Shown piece by piece: positions 28,883 through 37,770 of a stretch of DNA of 64,000 nucleotides. A model generated the notes under the pieces. The model had not been told where the DNA came from, did no database searches, and worked only from the letters and a program-made list of their open reading frames with translations. Position 1 is the stretch's first letter; each line of letters begins with the position of its first letter. Made by a program: the position numbers and the translations under genes. Where the stretch lies: contig NZ_JAAKGV010000008.1 in assembly GCF_011043735.1 (NCBI RefSeq), positions 229,765 through 293,764 on the forward strand, written 5' to 3'. This stretch comes from Methylobacterium sp. DB0501 (lineage in GTDB: Bacteria; Pseudomonadota; Alphaproteobacteria; Rhizobiales; Beijerinckiaceae).

Positions 28883-29694
28883 CCCTTCACCGCCCCGGAC
28901 GACAGGCCCGAGACGAGTTGGCGTTGCACGAGGAGCGCGAGGGCGAGGGGCGGCAGCGCGATCATGGTGGCGGCCGCCATCAGGGCGCCCCAGTTGGTCA
29001 CGCCCTCGCCGATGAAGTTGAACGACGCGACGATCGCCGTCTTGGTGTCGAAGCCCGACAGGGCGAGCGCGAACAGGAAGTAGTTCCAGGTGAAGACGAA
29101 GCAGAGGATCGCCGCCACGACGAGGCCCGGCGCGACGAGCGGCAGCGCGATGCGCAGGAGGATCGCGTGCGGCCGGCAGCCGTCCATCTGCGCCGATTCG
29201 ACGAGCGCCCGCGGCAGGGCGTCGAAATAGGGCAGGAGCGTCCAGAGCGCGACCGGCACGGTAATCGCCCCATGGGTCAGGATCAGCACCGTGTAGGTGC
29301 CGACGAGATCGACCTGCGAGAACAGGATGAACCAGGGGAGCAGAAACAGCGTGCCCGGCGCCATGCGGGCGAACAGGGTCAGCGTCGCCGGCCAGGTGGT
29401 GCGGTGCCAGGAGATCGCGAAGGCGGCGGGCGCCCCGAGCACGAGCCCGAGCAACGTGGCGCCGAGCGCCACCACCAGGCTGTTCCAGGTGTTGTGCAGG
29501 AAGTCGGTGCGCAGGAAAAGCTCGCGGTAATTGTCGAGGGTCGGCGTGAAGATCAGCTGCGGCGGCAGCGCCATCACGTCGCGGCTGACCTTGAACGAGG
29601 ACAGGACCATCCAGGCGAGCGGCGCCAGGACCGCGACCAGCATCGCGGCGACCTGGAGGCGGCCGAGGATCCGGCGGGCGACGGAAGGGGTCAT
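28879..29694 (-). CDS. carbohydrate ABC transporter permease (MalG/UgpE type)
   Basis: This 271-residue inner-membrane permease has six hydrophobic segments. Its EAA loop (LVESAQMDGCRPHAILLRIALP) contacts the ATPase. It begins with a helix LQVAAMLVAVLAPLAWMVLSSF after a short basic stretch. The order and size match the second permease of CUT1 sugar importers. It follows the first permease by 10 bases and overlaps the ATPase gene by 4. Confidence 0.94.
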
Positions 29695-29704
29695 CGGCGG
29701 ATCC

Positions 29705-30616
29705 TCAATAGCTCAGGGAGCGGCGCAGGCGGGCGAAGACCATGACGGTGCACAGCACGACGGCCGAGAGCGTCAGCATCGCCGCCGAGGCGTGGCCGAA
29801 GCGCGAGAACTCGAAGCCCTGCTGGTAGGCGTACATGTTCATCGTGGTCGAGGCGTTGCCCGGCCCGCCGCGGGTGGCGATGAAGACGAGATCGAAGAAG
29901 CGCAGGAGATCGACCGAGCGCAGGACCGCCGCGGTCAGGAGCGTCGGCCCGAGGAGCGGCAGCGTGACGTAGACGAACCGGCGCCAGCCGATCACGCCGT
30001 CGACCTCCGCCGCCTCGAACACGCTCGCCGGCAGCGATTGCAGGCCGCCGAGCACGATCAGCCCGACGAACGGCGCCCATTGCCAGGTATCGACCAGGGC
30101 GACGCTGAGGAGCACCCAGTGCGGGCTCGCCAGCCACAGGAGCGGCGGGACGCCGACCGTCCCGATGAGCCAGTTCACGATGCCGACCGACGGATCGAGG
30201 AGCACGATCGCCATCATGCCGACCACCACCGGCGGCATCATGAACGGCGTGATGGCGATCGTGCGCACGAGGTGGCGCGCGACCTTCACCCCGTTGAGCA
30301 CGATCCCGAGCCAGGTGCCGAGGGCCAGCTGCAGCGCCAGCGCCACCCCGTAGAGCACCCAGGTGACCCGGAAGGCGTTGAGGAATTCCGGATCGCTCGC
30401 GAGGTTGAGGTAGTTCTCGAACCCGACGAAGCGCGGCTCGGTGCCGAGCGAGGCGTCCTGGAGCGAGATCCAGGCCGCATAGACCAGCGGAAAGACCATC
30501 ATCAGGACGACGAAGGCGACCGCCGGCCAGACCATCCAGGAGAACGAGATCTTGTGCTGGCCGCGCCGCATCCTGTCGGGTGCGGCGGTGACGGCCGGGC
30601 TGGCGATGGTGCTCAC
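29705..30616 (-). CDS. carbohydrate ABC transporter permease (MalF/UgpA type)
   Basis: This 303-residue permease has six membrane segments and an EAA loop, FEAAEVDGVIGWRRFVYVTLP. I chose the GTG at 30616 because CAGGGGG precedes it at good spacing. The frame is open farther upstream, but no ribosome-binding site is seen there. It is separated from the binding-protein gene by 168 bases, which may allow differential expression of the binding protein. Confidence 0.92.
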   Translation of the reverse strand: MSTIASPAVTAAPDRMRRGQHKISFSWMVWPAVAFVVLMMVFPLVYAAWISLQDASLGTEPRFVGFENYLNLASDPEFLNAFRVTWVLYGVALALQLALGTWLGIVLNGVKVARHLVRTIAITPFMMPPVVVGMMAIVLLDPSVGIVNWLIGTVGVPPLLWLASPHWVLLSVALVDTWQWAPFVGLIVLGGLQSLPASVFEAAEVDGVIGWRRFVYVTLPLLGPTLLTAAVLRSVDLLRFFDLVFIATRGGPGNASTTMNMYAYQQGFEFSRFGHASAAMLTLSAVVLCTVMVFARLRRSLSY

Positions 30617-30784
30617 ACGTGTCCCCCTGGTGGGATGGCGGCCGGTGTCGAGAGAGGATCCAACCCTGAACCTCGTCCTGAGCGCCGGTCTGATTGCCCC
30701 GGCCGACCTGACGCTCTCCACGTCGTCCCGGGTTCTCGCCTTCGGCGGGCCCCGGGACGACCCGGGGAGTTGTCGACGTGTGAG

Positions 30785-32137
30785 CTATTGCAGCTTGAGC
30801 AGGGCGGCGTCGGCGTCGCAGGCGGCCTGCTGGGGCGTCTTCTGGCCCAGCACGACCTCCTGCGCCGCCCGCCCGATGATCTCTCGGGTTTCCGGCACAC
30901 GGTCGGTCGGCGAGGCGTAGTCGCCGGTGCCGCGGCGGCTGATCTCGCTCACCGCGTCGACCCATTCCCGGCGGACCGGCTTCTGGCTCGCCCAGGCGCG
31001 CATCCCCTCGCCGGCGAAGACGGAATTGCGCGAGGGCGCGACGCCGCGATCGACCAGCACCGCCTGCACCTCGGGCGAGGTCGCCCATTGCAGGAAGGTC
31101 CAGGACGGCCCCTTGCGGCGCGAATACTCGGAGATCGACAGGCCCCAGCCGAAGCCGATCGGCTGCGACACGCCGCTGGCACGCCCCTTGGGCAGCAGCT
31201 TGACCCCGAGATCGTCCTCCCGGCCCGGATACTTCATGATGTTCGAGAACTCGTTCGAGGATTCGTGGGTCATGGCGACCTTGCCCTGGCCCAGAAGCTC
31301 GACGACCTGCGGGAAGCTGTGGTTGGTGGCCCCCACCGGGCCGTAATCCTTGAGGAGGTCGGTGTAGAGCGTCAGCCCCGCGACCGATTCCGGCCGGCAC
31401 AGGCCGGGCTTGGTCCCGTCCACCGACTTGAAGCCGCCGCCGCTGTTGAACACGAAGGCGGCCATCGGGTAGGGCACGGCGTTGCGCACGCCGCGGGCGG
31501 CCCAGGCGTTGATCGCGGGATCGCAGGCCTTGATCTTGCGCGCCGCGTCGAGAATATCCTCGAGGTATTCCGGCACCGCGACGTTGCACTTGGCGAAGAT
31601 GTCCTTGTGCCAGTAGAACAAGGGCCCCTCGACGTTGATCGGCAGGCCGGTGAGCCTGCCCCCGAAGGTCTCGTTGCGGATCAGGCCGGCGCCGAAATCC
31701 TCGATCCTGAACTCCGGCGCGGTCTGGGCCGGATCCTTCAGCATCGGCGCGATGTCGGCATACCAGCCGGCCTTGTTGTAGACTGCGCCCTCGCGGATCT
31801 TGAGCGAGACGTAGACGTCGATATCCGCGGACTTGGCCTGGAGCAGCGTGTTGAGGCGGGCACGCTGCGGGTCCTCGTTGAGGATCTCGATGCGCAGCTT
31901 GATCCCGGTCTTGTCGGTGAATTGCTGCGCCATATCCCGGATGGCGTTGCTCCAGGGGTGGTTGGTGAGGACGAGGTTGATGGTCTGGCCGTCGTACCGC
32001 TTCCAGTCGAACCCCTCGGCCGCGGCCGGGCCTGCGAGGAGGCTCGCCAGAACGCCCGCCAGCGCGAGGATCCGTCCGCGCCGTCCTGCCCGCTTGCGGG
32101 AACGACCGGGGGCTGTCGCGCGCTGCACCATCGTCAT
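30785..32137 (-). CDS. ABC transporter extracellular substrate-binding protein
   Basis: The 450-residue protein starts with a basic region and a signal peptide (GRILALAGVLASLLAGPAAAEG) and then has the family 1 solute-binding fold. NLVLTNHPWSNAIRDMAQQF opens it, and the domain hinge segment GLPINVEGPLFYWHKDIFAKC follows. The substrate is not evident, but CUT1 partners and the catabolic neighbours suggest a sugar, polyol or sugar acid. The ATG at 32137 has AGGAGGAAAC directly upstream. It is divergent from the GntR gene across about 150 bases. Confidence 0.93.
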   Translation of the reverse strand: MTMVQRATAPGRSRKRAGRRGRILALAGVLASLLAGPAAAEGFDWKRYDGQTINLVLTNHPWSNAIRDMAQQFTDKTGIKLRIEILNEDPQRARLNTLLQAKSADIDVYVSLKIREGAVYNKAGWYADIAPMLKDPAQTAPEFRIEDFGAGLIRNETFGGRLTGLPINVEGPLFYWHKDIFAKCNVAVPEYLEDILDAARKIKACDPAINAWAARGVRNAVPYPMAAFVFNSGGGFKSVDGTKPGLCRPESVAGLTLYTDLLKDYGPVGATNHSFPQVVELLGQGKVAMTHESSNEFSNIMKYPGREDDLGVKLLPKGRASGVSQPIGFGWGLSISEYSRRKGPSWTFLQWATSPEVQAVLVDRGVAPSRNSVFAGEGMRAWASQKPVRREWVDAVSEISRRGTGDYASPTDRVPETREIIGRAAQEVVLGQKTPQQAACDADAALLKLQ

Positions 32138-32253
32138 GTTTCCTCCTCGGACCGGCTGCCCGGTTCGCCACGTCTTCGCCGGGCGGTCCCCGCGCCGGCC
32201 GAACCGGCCTCCGCGCACTGCCCGATCACTGCGTGTTATGCGAACCTTTAGCG

Positions 32254-32275
32254 ATTGACAGACTGACATGTCAAT
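32254..32275. promoter_or_regulatory. inverted repeat before the GntR gene, likely GntR operator
   Basis: ATTGACA (32254-32260) and TGTCAAT (32269-32275) are complementary around 8 bases. Inside the right half lies the 10-base palindrome TGACATGTCA (32264-32273). The site is 15 bases before the GntR start, in the space shared with the divergent ABC operon, so it could control both. Confidence 0.65.
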
Positions 32276-32289
32276 GAGAGACGAGTGAC

Positions 32290-33078
32290 ATGAAACAGCG
32301 CGACCAAGCCTATGACGCGTTCGTCCAGCAATTGCTGGACGGGCGGCTGGCGCCGGGCTCCTTCGTGACGCAGCGCGAATTGGTGGCGCTTACCGGCCTG
32401 CCCCTCGGCGCGGTGCGCGAGATGATCCCGCGGCTGGAGGCCGACGGGCTGATCTCGACCCTGCCGCAGCGCGGGCTGCAGGTCGCCGCGGTCGACCTGC
32501 GGCTGGTCCACGAGGCGTTCCAGCTCCGGGAGATCATCGAGACCGCGGCGGTGGCGCATTTCGCCCGCACGGCGCCGGCCTCCCTGGTCGCCACCCACCG
32601 CGCCGCACACGACCGGGTCAGCGCGCAGGCCGCGGACGGCGTCACCGAGGCGCTGATCGCGGAGGCGCAGGCGACCGACTGGGGTTTTCACGATGCGATC
32701 GTCGCCCATCTCGGCAACGGCCTCGTCTCGGAGATCCACCGGGTCAACCTGATCCGGATCCGGGTCATCATGCAGAGCCGCGTCGCGCTCTCGCCCGAGG
32801 TGCTGCCGCCGGCCTTCGCCGAGCACGCGGCGATCCTGGCGGCGGTGGAGAACCGCGACCCCGACGCCGCCGCCGCGGCCCTGCGGCGCCACCTCGAGAC
32901 CTCGCGCCGCCGGGCGCTCGGCCTCGACACCGGACGCGACGCCGACCGGCGCGAGGCGCCGGGATCCCCTGAAACAGGCGGGCGCGGGGCGCCCGACCCT
33001 CTCAACAACGACGGGCGCGAAGCGCCCGAACCTCTCAACAACGACGGGCGCGAAGCGCCCTCCCGGAGGACCGCATGA
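32290..33078 (+). CDS. GntR-family (FCD domain) transcriptional regulator
   Basis: The 262-residue protein has a winged helix at residues 5-70 (AYDAFVQQLLDGRLAPGSFVTQ, then LPLGAVREMIPRLEADGLISTLPQRG) and an FCD ligand domain with helices holding AQATDWGFHDAIVAHLGN and FAEHAAILAAVENRDPDAA. The C-terminal 45 residues, from ALGLDTGRDADRREAP, are a low-complexity tail with repeated NNDGREAP units encoded by direct repeats. It overlaps the aldolase gene by 4 bases. It is the probable regulator of this operon and the divergent ABC importer. Confidence 0.92.
   Translation: MKQRDQAYDAFVQQLLDGRLAPGSFVTQRELVALTGLPLGAVREMIPRLEADGLISTLPQRGLQVAAVDLRLVHEAFQLREIIETAAVAHFARTAPASLVATHRAAHDRVSAQAADGVTEALIAEAQATDWGFHDAIVAHLGNGLVSEIHRVNLIRIRVIMQSRVALSPEVLPPAFAEHAAILAAVENRDPDAAAAALRRHLETSRRRALGLDTGRDADRREAPGSPETGGRGAPDPLNNDGREAPEPLNNDGREAPSRRTA
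32979..33060. repeat. 33-base direct repeats encoding the GntR C-terminal tail
   Basis: The unit beginning CTCAACAACGACGGGCGCGA starts at 33001 and again at 33034; a degenerate third copy lies just upstream from about 32979. Each copy contains the hairpin-forming GGGCGCGAAGCGCCC. The repeats end 14 bases before the aldolase start codon, so they affect both the protein tail and the mRNA near the ribosome-binding site. Confidence 0.8.
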
Positions 33079-33959
33079 CCAACCCCATCACCGGCCTGTG
33101 GGTCGCCCTCGCCACGCCGCTCGACGCGACCGGCGCGGTCGATCACGGCGCCCTCGTGCGCCACGTGCAGTTCCTGATGGAGCGGGGCTGCGACGGCGTG
33201 GTGCCGTTCGGCACGACCGGCGAGGGCACCTCGTTCTCCGCAGCCGAGCGCCTCGCCGCGGTCGAGGCGCTGCTCGCCGCCGGCATCCCGGCCGCGCGGA
33301 TCGGCCTCGGCGCCGGCATGCCGGCGATCCCCGACGCGGTCGCGCTGACGAAGGCGGCCCTCTCGCTCGGCCTCGCCCATGCCCTGGTGCTGCCGCCCTA
33401 CTTCTACCGCGACGTGACCGAGGCCGGCCTCGTCGATGCCTTCGCGGCCTATATCGACGGCGTCGGCGACGACCGCCTCCGGGCGACGCTCTACCACATC
33501 CCGCAGACCTCCGGCGTCGCCCTGCCGCCCGCGGCGGTCGCGACCTTGCGGGCGCGTTACGGCCGCCTCGTCGCCGGCGTGAAGGACAGTTCGGGCGACT
33601 TCGCCCAGTTCCAGGCCTTCCGGGCGGCGGCGCCCGAGGTCGCGGTCTGCGTCGGCAACGAGGCGGATATCGGCCGGGCTTTGGCCGAGGGCGGGGCCGG
33701 CACGATCTGCGGCATGGCCAACCTCGTCCCCGAGCTGGTCCGGGCGATGTTCACCAATCCCGCCGCCGCCGAGCCGATGCGGGCGGCGATCGGCCTGATC
33801 CGCGGCCCGTTCGTGCCGGTGCTGAAGTCGGCCATGGCCGCCATGACCGGCGAACCCGCCTTCGGCCGGGTGCGTGCGCCGCTGGTGGCCGCCGAGGCGG
33901 GGATCGGCCAGCGCATCGCGGCCGAGATCGCCGGCCTCTCCCGCGCCGCCGCGGCGTGA
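33075..33959 (+). CDS. DapA-family aldolase/synthase (class I, probable 2-keto-3-deoxy sugar acid aldolase)
   Basis: The 294-residue protein is a DHDPS/NAL-family TIM barrel: GTTGEGTSFSAAER, then the tyrosine in ATLYHIPQTSG and the Schiff-base lysine in LVAGVKDSSGD. Family members cleave or make 2-keto-3-deoxy acids, neuraminate or dihydrodipicolinate. Co-location with a GntR regulator, a sugar importer, a PfkB kinase and a hydroxyacid dehydrogenase favours catabolic aldolase activity over lysine synthesis. Its ATG is coupled to the GntR stop. Confidence 0.9.
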   Translation: MTNPITGLWVALATPLDATGAVDHGALVRHVQFLMERGCDGVVPFGTTGEGTSFSAAERLAAVEALLAAGIPAARIGLGAGMPAIPDAVALTKAALSLGLAHALVLPPYFYRDVTEAGLVDAFAAYIDGVGDDRLRATLYHIPQTSGVALPPAAVATLRARYGRLVAGVKDSSGDFAQFQAFRAAAPEVAVCVGNEADIGRALAEGGAGTICGMANLVPELVRAMFTNPAAAEPMRAAIGLIRGPFVPVLKSAMAAMTGEPAFGRVRAPLVAAEAGIGQRIAAEIAGLSRAAAA

Positions 33960-34021
33960 GGTAAAGCGGCGGCCATCGCGAGGAGCGGCGATCCACGCCG
34001 CCCCCGGGGAGGAGAGAGCGG

Positions 34022-35428
34022 ATGACGGCGCTATCGGACACGGAGCGCGGCGAGGCGGCGATCGCCGCCCTCGTGGCGGAACTGGGGACCAGGACGGTGC
34101 TCGCCGGTGCCGACCGGCCGGCCCGCAACGAGTCCGACTGGAGCACCCTCGGGCCCCAGGCGCCGCTCGCCGTGGTGCGGCCGGCCACCACCGAGGCGGT
34201 CGCCGCCGCGATGCGGATCTGTGCGGCCCACGGCGTGCCGGTGGTGCCGCAGGGCGGCCTCACCGGCCTGTGCGGCGGCGCGCGGCCGATTCCCGGCGCG
34301 GTCGCCCTCTCGCTGGAGCGGATGACCGGGATCGAGGCGATCGACCCGGCCTCCGCCACCATGACGGTCCGGGCCGGCACTCCCCTCCAGGTGGTGCAGC
34401 AGGCCGCCGACGAGGCCGGCTTCCTGGTCCCGCTCGATCTCGGGGCGCGGGGCTCCTGCGCCATCGGCGGCAACGCCTCGACCAATGCCGGCGGCAACCG
34501 GGTCATCCGCTACGGCATGACCCGGGACATGATCCTGGGCCTGGAGGTCGTCCTGCCCGACGGCGGCACGGTCACCGCCCTCAACACCATGATCAAGAAC
34601 AACGCCGGCTACGACCTCAAGCACCTGTTCATCGGCTCGGAAGGAACGCTCGGCATCATCACCCGGCTGGTGCTGCGCCTCTTCCCGAAGCCGGCCTGCA
34701 CGTTTGCCGCGCTCTGCGCGCTGCCGGATTACGACTCGGTGGTCGGCCTTCTCGCGGCGGCCCGGCGGGGCCTCGGCCCGATGCTGTCGGCGTTCGAGGT
34801 GATGTGGCCGGATTACTGGGGGACGATCGAGGGCATGCCGGGCGTGCGGGTGCCGCTGCGCTCCGGCCACGCCGCCTATTGCCTGATCGAGGCGCAGGGC
34901 ACCGACGAGACCTACGACGCGCCGCGCTTCGAGGCCTGGCTCGAGCGGCAGGCCGAGGCGGGGCTGCTCGCCGATGCGGTCCTGTCGCGCTCGGTCGCCG
35001 ACGTGAAGGCGTTCTGGGGCGTGCGCGACGCCTGCTCGGAATTCCCGCAGGTGCTCGGGCCGCACGAGCCGTTCGACATCGGCCTGCCGGTGGCGGCGAT
35101 GGACGATTACGTGCGCGCCTGCAAGGCCGCCCTCGCCGAGCGCCTGCCCGGCGCCTTCGCGCTGTTCTACGGCCATATCGGCGACGGCAACCTCCACATC
35201 GTCGCCGGCCTGAAGGGCGCACAACCGCAGCCGAAGGATGTGATCCAGGAGGTGGTCTACGGCCTCGTGCGCGCGTTCGGCGGCACCGTCTCGGCCGAGC
35301 ACGGCATCGGGCTTACCAAGAAGCCGTGGCTCGGCCATGTCCGCTCGGAGGCCGAGATCGCCCTGATGCAGCGGTTGAAGGCGGCGCTCGATCCGGACGG
35401 GGTGCTCAATCCGGGGAAGGTGGTGTGA
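34022..35428 (+). CDS. FAD-linked 2-hydroxyacid dehydrogenase (GlcD/D2HGDH type)
   Basis: The 468-residue flavoprotein has the FAD_binding_4 domain (VPQGGLTGLCGGARPIPGAV near residue 75) and the C-terminal FAD-oxidase domain with FYGHIGDGNLHIVAG and SAEHGIGLTKKPWL. The last motifs are those of D-2-hydroxyglutarate and D-lactate dehydrogenases. A strong GAGGAGAG precedes the ATG. In this operon it may oxidise a 2-hydroxyacid released by the aldolase step. The exact substrate is not determinable. Confidence 0.92.
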   Translation: MTALSDTERGEAAIAALVAELGTRTVLAGADRPARNESDWSTLGPQAPLAVVRPATTEAVAAAMRICAAHGVPVVPQGGLTGLCGGARPIPGAVALSLERMTGIEAIDPASATMTVRAGTPLQVVQQAADEAGFLVPLDLGARGSCAIGGNASTNAGGNRVIRYGMTRDMILGLEVVLPDGGTVTALNTMIKNNAGYDLKHLFIGSEGTLGIITRLVLRLFPKPACTFAALCALPDYDSVVGLLAAARRGLGPMLSAFEVMWPDYWGTIEGMPGVRVPLRSGHAAYCLIEAQGTDETYDAPRFEAWLERQAEAGLLADAVLSRSVADVKAFWGVRDACSEFPQVLGPHEPFDIGLPVAAMDDYVRACKAALAERLPGAFALFYGHIGDGNLHIVAGLKGAQPQPKDVIQEVVYGLVRAFGGTVSAEHGIGLTKKPWLGHVRSEAEIALMQRLKAALDPDGVLNPGKVV

Positions 35429-35551
35429 GGAGGCTGCCTCACGGCGTTGCGTGAGGCGACGGATGCCTCCTCCATCCCATCCGCGGTCTCATCCCGAGGC
35501 CCCTGTTCCGGGCGGCCCGATCGATGCCCCCACCCTTGCCGGAGAATCCCG

Positions 35552-36436
35552 TTGATCGTCTGCTTCGGCTCCCTCAACGCCGACCTGATCTTCCGCCTGG
35601 CCCAGGTCCCGCGCTCGGGCCAGACCCTGCTGGCCGACGACCTCGCCGTGCAGGCGGGCGGCAAGGGCGCGAACCAGGCCGTGGCCGCCGCCCGCGACGG
35701 GGCCGCGGTCGCGATGGTCGGCGCGGTCGGCGACGATGCCCTCGCCGAGGTGGCGCTGGCGGGCCTGCGCGAGGCGGGGGCCGATCTCGGCCGGGTCCGC
35801 CGGGTCGAGGCCGCGACGGGCTGCGCCTCGATCTGGATCGACGCACAGGGGCGCAACCGCATCGTGGTGGCTTTGGGCGCGAATGCCCGGACCCGGGCCG
35901 ACCAGATCGCGGACGACGACCTCGCCCGCGCGACCGCGCTGCTCCTGCAGATGGAGGTCGACCCGGCCGAGACCGCCGCCCTGCTGCGCCGGGCCCGGAC
36001 GCTCGGGGTGCGCAGCCTCCTCAACCTCGCCCCGGCGCTGCCGCTCGACCTGGGCGCGCTGCAGCTCGCCGGCCTCCTCGTCGTCAACGAGGACGAGGCG
36101 GAGGCGACCGCCGCCCGGCTCGGCTGCGCGCCGGAGGCGACGGCCCTCCACGCGGCGCTCGGCATCGACGTGGTGCGCACCCTCGGCGAGGCCGGCTCGG
36201 AAGCAGCCACCGCGGACGGAGCCTGGCACGTCCCGGCCCGGGCGATCACCCCGGTCGACACCACGGCGGCGGGGGATTGCTTCGTCGGCGTGCTGGCCGC
36301 ATCCCTCGACCGCGGCGCGCCTTTGCGGGCGGCGATGGAGCGGGCGAGCACGGCGGCGGCCCTCGCCTGCGGCCGGCGGGGCAGCCAGGCGAGCCTGCCC
36401 TGGCGTGCCGAGACCGACCGGGCGGTCGAGGGCTGA
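35552..36436 (+). CDS. PfkB-family carbohydrate kinase (ribokinase-like)
   Basis: The 294-residue kinase has the ribokinase N-terminus (IVCFGSLNADLIFRLAQVPRSG), GGKGANQAVAAARDGA and the C-terminal signature DTTAAGDCFVGVLAASLDRG, where the aspartate is the catalytic base. It starts at TTG 35552, preceded by GGAG. It may phosphorylate ribose, a keto-deoxy sugar acid or a related sugar. A small hairpin (GCCTCAC with GTGAGGC, 35436-35457) lies in the 120-base gap after the dehydrogenase gene. Confidence 0.9.
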   Translation: MIVCFGSLNADLIFRLAQVPRSGQTLLADDLAVQAGGKGANQAVAAARDGAAVAMVGAVGDDALAEVALAGLREAGADLGRVRRVEAATGCASIWIDAQGRNRIVVALGANARTRADQIADDDLARATALLLQMEVDPAETAALLRRARTLGVRSLLNLAPALPLDLGALQLAGLLVVNEDEAEATAARLGCAPEATALHAALGIDVVRTLGEAGSEAATADGAWHVPARAITPVDTTAAGDCFVGVLAASLDRGAPLRAAMERASTAAALACGRRGSQASLPWRAETDRAVEG

Positions 36437-36445
36437 AGTCCCCGA

Positions 36446-37402
36446 TCAGACCGGGGTGACGGTCGGGTCGGCCGGCGCCGGAAAGGCGGCCTCGCGCGCC
36501 TTGACGAGGGCGACCAGGGTGTCGTTCACCGGGGTCGGGACGCCGCAACGCCGGCCCAGGCGCGGGATCGCGCCGTTGATCGCCTCGACCTCGCCGCGGC
36601 GCCCGGCCCGGTGGTCGAGCAGCATCGAGGGCCGGGCCTCCGGGATCTTGCCGCCGAGCCGGCGGATATGCGCGATCGGATCGCCGACATCGAGGGCGAT
36701 GCCCATCGCCGCCGCCACCGCGATCGCCTCCTCGGCGCACCCTTGCGCCACCCGCCAGGCCTCCGGATCGGCCATCACGCCGCCGATGGTGAGGCCGGTC
36801 AGCGTGGTGGTGCCCGAGAAGGTGACGTTCATGATCAGCTTCTCCCACACCATCCGGCTAAGATCGGTGAAGAGGCTGACCTTGAACCCGGCGGATTCCC
36901 AGATCGCCGCGGAGGCTTCCAGCTCCGCCCGGGGCAAGCCCGCGAAGGCGCCGAAGCGGATCATCTCGAGCCCGTTATGGTGGGCGTGGCCCGGCCCGCG
37001 CATCGAGGCGCCGAAGCCGCCGACCACCCCGACGGCGATCCGGCCAGGATCGACGACCTCCGCGGCGACCTCCGGCGAGCCGAGGCCGTTCTGGATGGTC
37101 TGGACCACGGTCGCGGGGCCGATCAGCGGCGCGCAGGTCCGGGCGGCGGCCGCGACGTCGAAGGCCTTGGTGGCGATGATGACGAGATCGCAGGGGCCGA
37201 TGCCCTCGGTCGTCGTGCCGGCGCTCGCCAGCCGCACGGTCCGGTCGCCGCTGGCACCCTCGACCCGTAGGCCGCGCCCACGCATGGCCGCCGCATGGTC
37301 GGCCCAGAGCGTGACGGCGTGGACCTCGTGCCCGGCCGACGCCATCAGCGCCGCATAGACCGAGCCCATGGCCCCGCACCCGACGATCGCGACCTTCGCC
37401 AT
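36446..37402 (-). CDS. 2-dehydropantoate 2-reductase family protein (PanE-like)
   Basis: The 318-residue protein has the ketopantoate reductase layout: an NADPH Rossmann loop (GCGAMGSVYAALMASAGHEV), IIATKAFDV, the QNGLG motif, the catalytic lysine region MVWEKLIMNVTFSGTTTLTG near residue 180 and the C-terminal GRRGEVEAINGAI. I chose the ATG at 37402 because GGAGGGATC lies upstream. Many PanE-like paralogues are not pantothenate enzymes, and its position beside a sugar-acid cluster makes another 2-keto acid possible. It converges on the kinase gene with a 9-base gap. Confidence 0.88.
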   Translation of the reverse strand: MAKVAIVGCGAMGSVYAALMASAGHEVHAVTLWADHAAAMRGRGLRVEGASGDRTVRLASAGTTTEGIGPCDLVIIATKAFDVAAAARTCAPLIGPATVVQTIQNGLGSPEVAAEVVDPGRIAVGVVGGFGASMRGPGHAHHNGLEMIRFGAFAGLPRAELEASAAIWESAGFKVSLFTDLSRMVWEKLIMNVTFSGTTTLTGLTIGGVMADPEAWRVAQGCAEEAIAVAAAMGIALDVGDPIAHIRRLGGKIPEARPSMLLDHRAGRRGEVEAINGAIPRLGRRCGVPTPVNDTLVALVKAREAAFPAPADPTVTPV

Positions 37403-37473
37403 GCCGATCCCTCCCGGAGGGCGTCGCTCTTCCCGGCGCGCCACCTCGAGGGTTGTAGCGCCTGGGGCGCGAT

Positions 37474-37550
37474 TGGCGACCCCGGCAGGGCTCGAACCTG
37501 CGACCTGCCGCTTAGAAGGCGGCTGCTCTATCCAGCTGAGCTACGGAGTC
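37474..37550 (-). tRNA. tRNA-Arg(TCT)
   Basis: Read on the minus strand, the 77-base gene folds as a standard cloverleaf: acceptor GACTCCG pairing with CGGGGTC, D arm AGCTCAGCTGGATAGAGC, anticodon stem GCCGC, loop CTTCTAA with anticodon TCT, and T arm GCAGGTTCGAGCCCTGC. The CCA end is encoded at 37474-37476. The mobile-element integrase lies on the 5-prime side of this tRNA, so the gene is a candidate insertion target. Confidence 0.97.
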
Positions 37551-37663
37551 TGGCGCCAACGACCCCCAAAAGCCACGGGTTCGGCCCGCGGTCAAGCGTT
37601 TCCGCTACCTCGCACTTTCCCCCTTGGAGAGGGGTCGAAAACGCCAAGCCCAGGGGGGTGATA

Positions 37664-37698
37664 CGGTTTTGGCGGTGGATCCCCGTTTTGCCGGTGGA
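37664..37698. repeat. two 16-base direct repeats upstream of the integrase
   Basis: CGGTTTTGGCGGTGGA at 37664-37679 and CCGTTTTGCCGGTGGA at 37683-37698 match at 14 of 16 positions with a 19-base period. They lie between tRNA-Arg and the integrase, so they could be arm-type sites for the integrase or a directionality factor. Confidence 0.6.
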
Positions 37699-37710
37699 CG
37701 AAGTCCCTGG

Positions 37711-37764
37711 CCGTCCGAATACCGTCCGAGTTACGAATCGGCCGGAAGAGGCGAACTCGGACGG
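37711..37764. promoter_or_regulatory. repeated CCGTCCGA sites and perfect inverted repeat before the integrase start
   Basis: CCGTCCGAGTT (37722-37732) and AACTCGGACGG (37754-37764) are perfect 11-base complements around a 21-base spacer. A further direct copy, CCGTCCGAAT, lies at 37711-37720. The right arm ends 6 bases before the integrase ATG. This fits integrase arm-binding sites or an autoregulatory operator. Confidence 0.6.
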
Positions 37765-37770
37765 CCGGCC

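Noticed and set aside
29531..32251. 906-residue frame opposite the ABC permease and binding-protein genes
   Set aside because: It lies on the wrong strand over three well-supported genes and has no recognisable motif.
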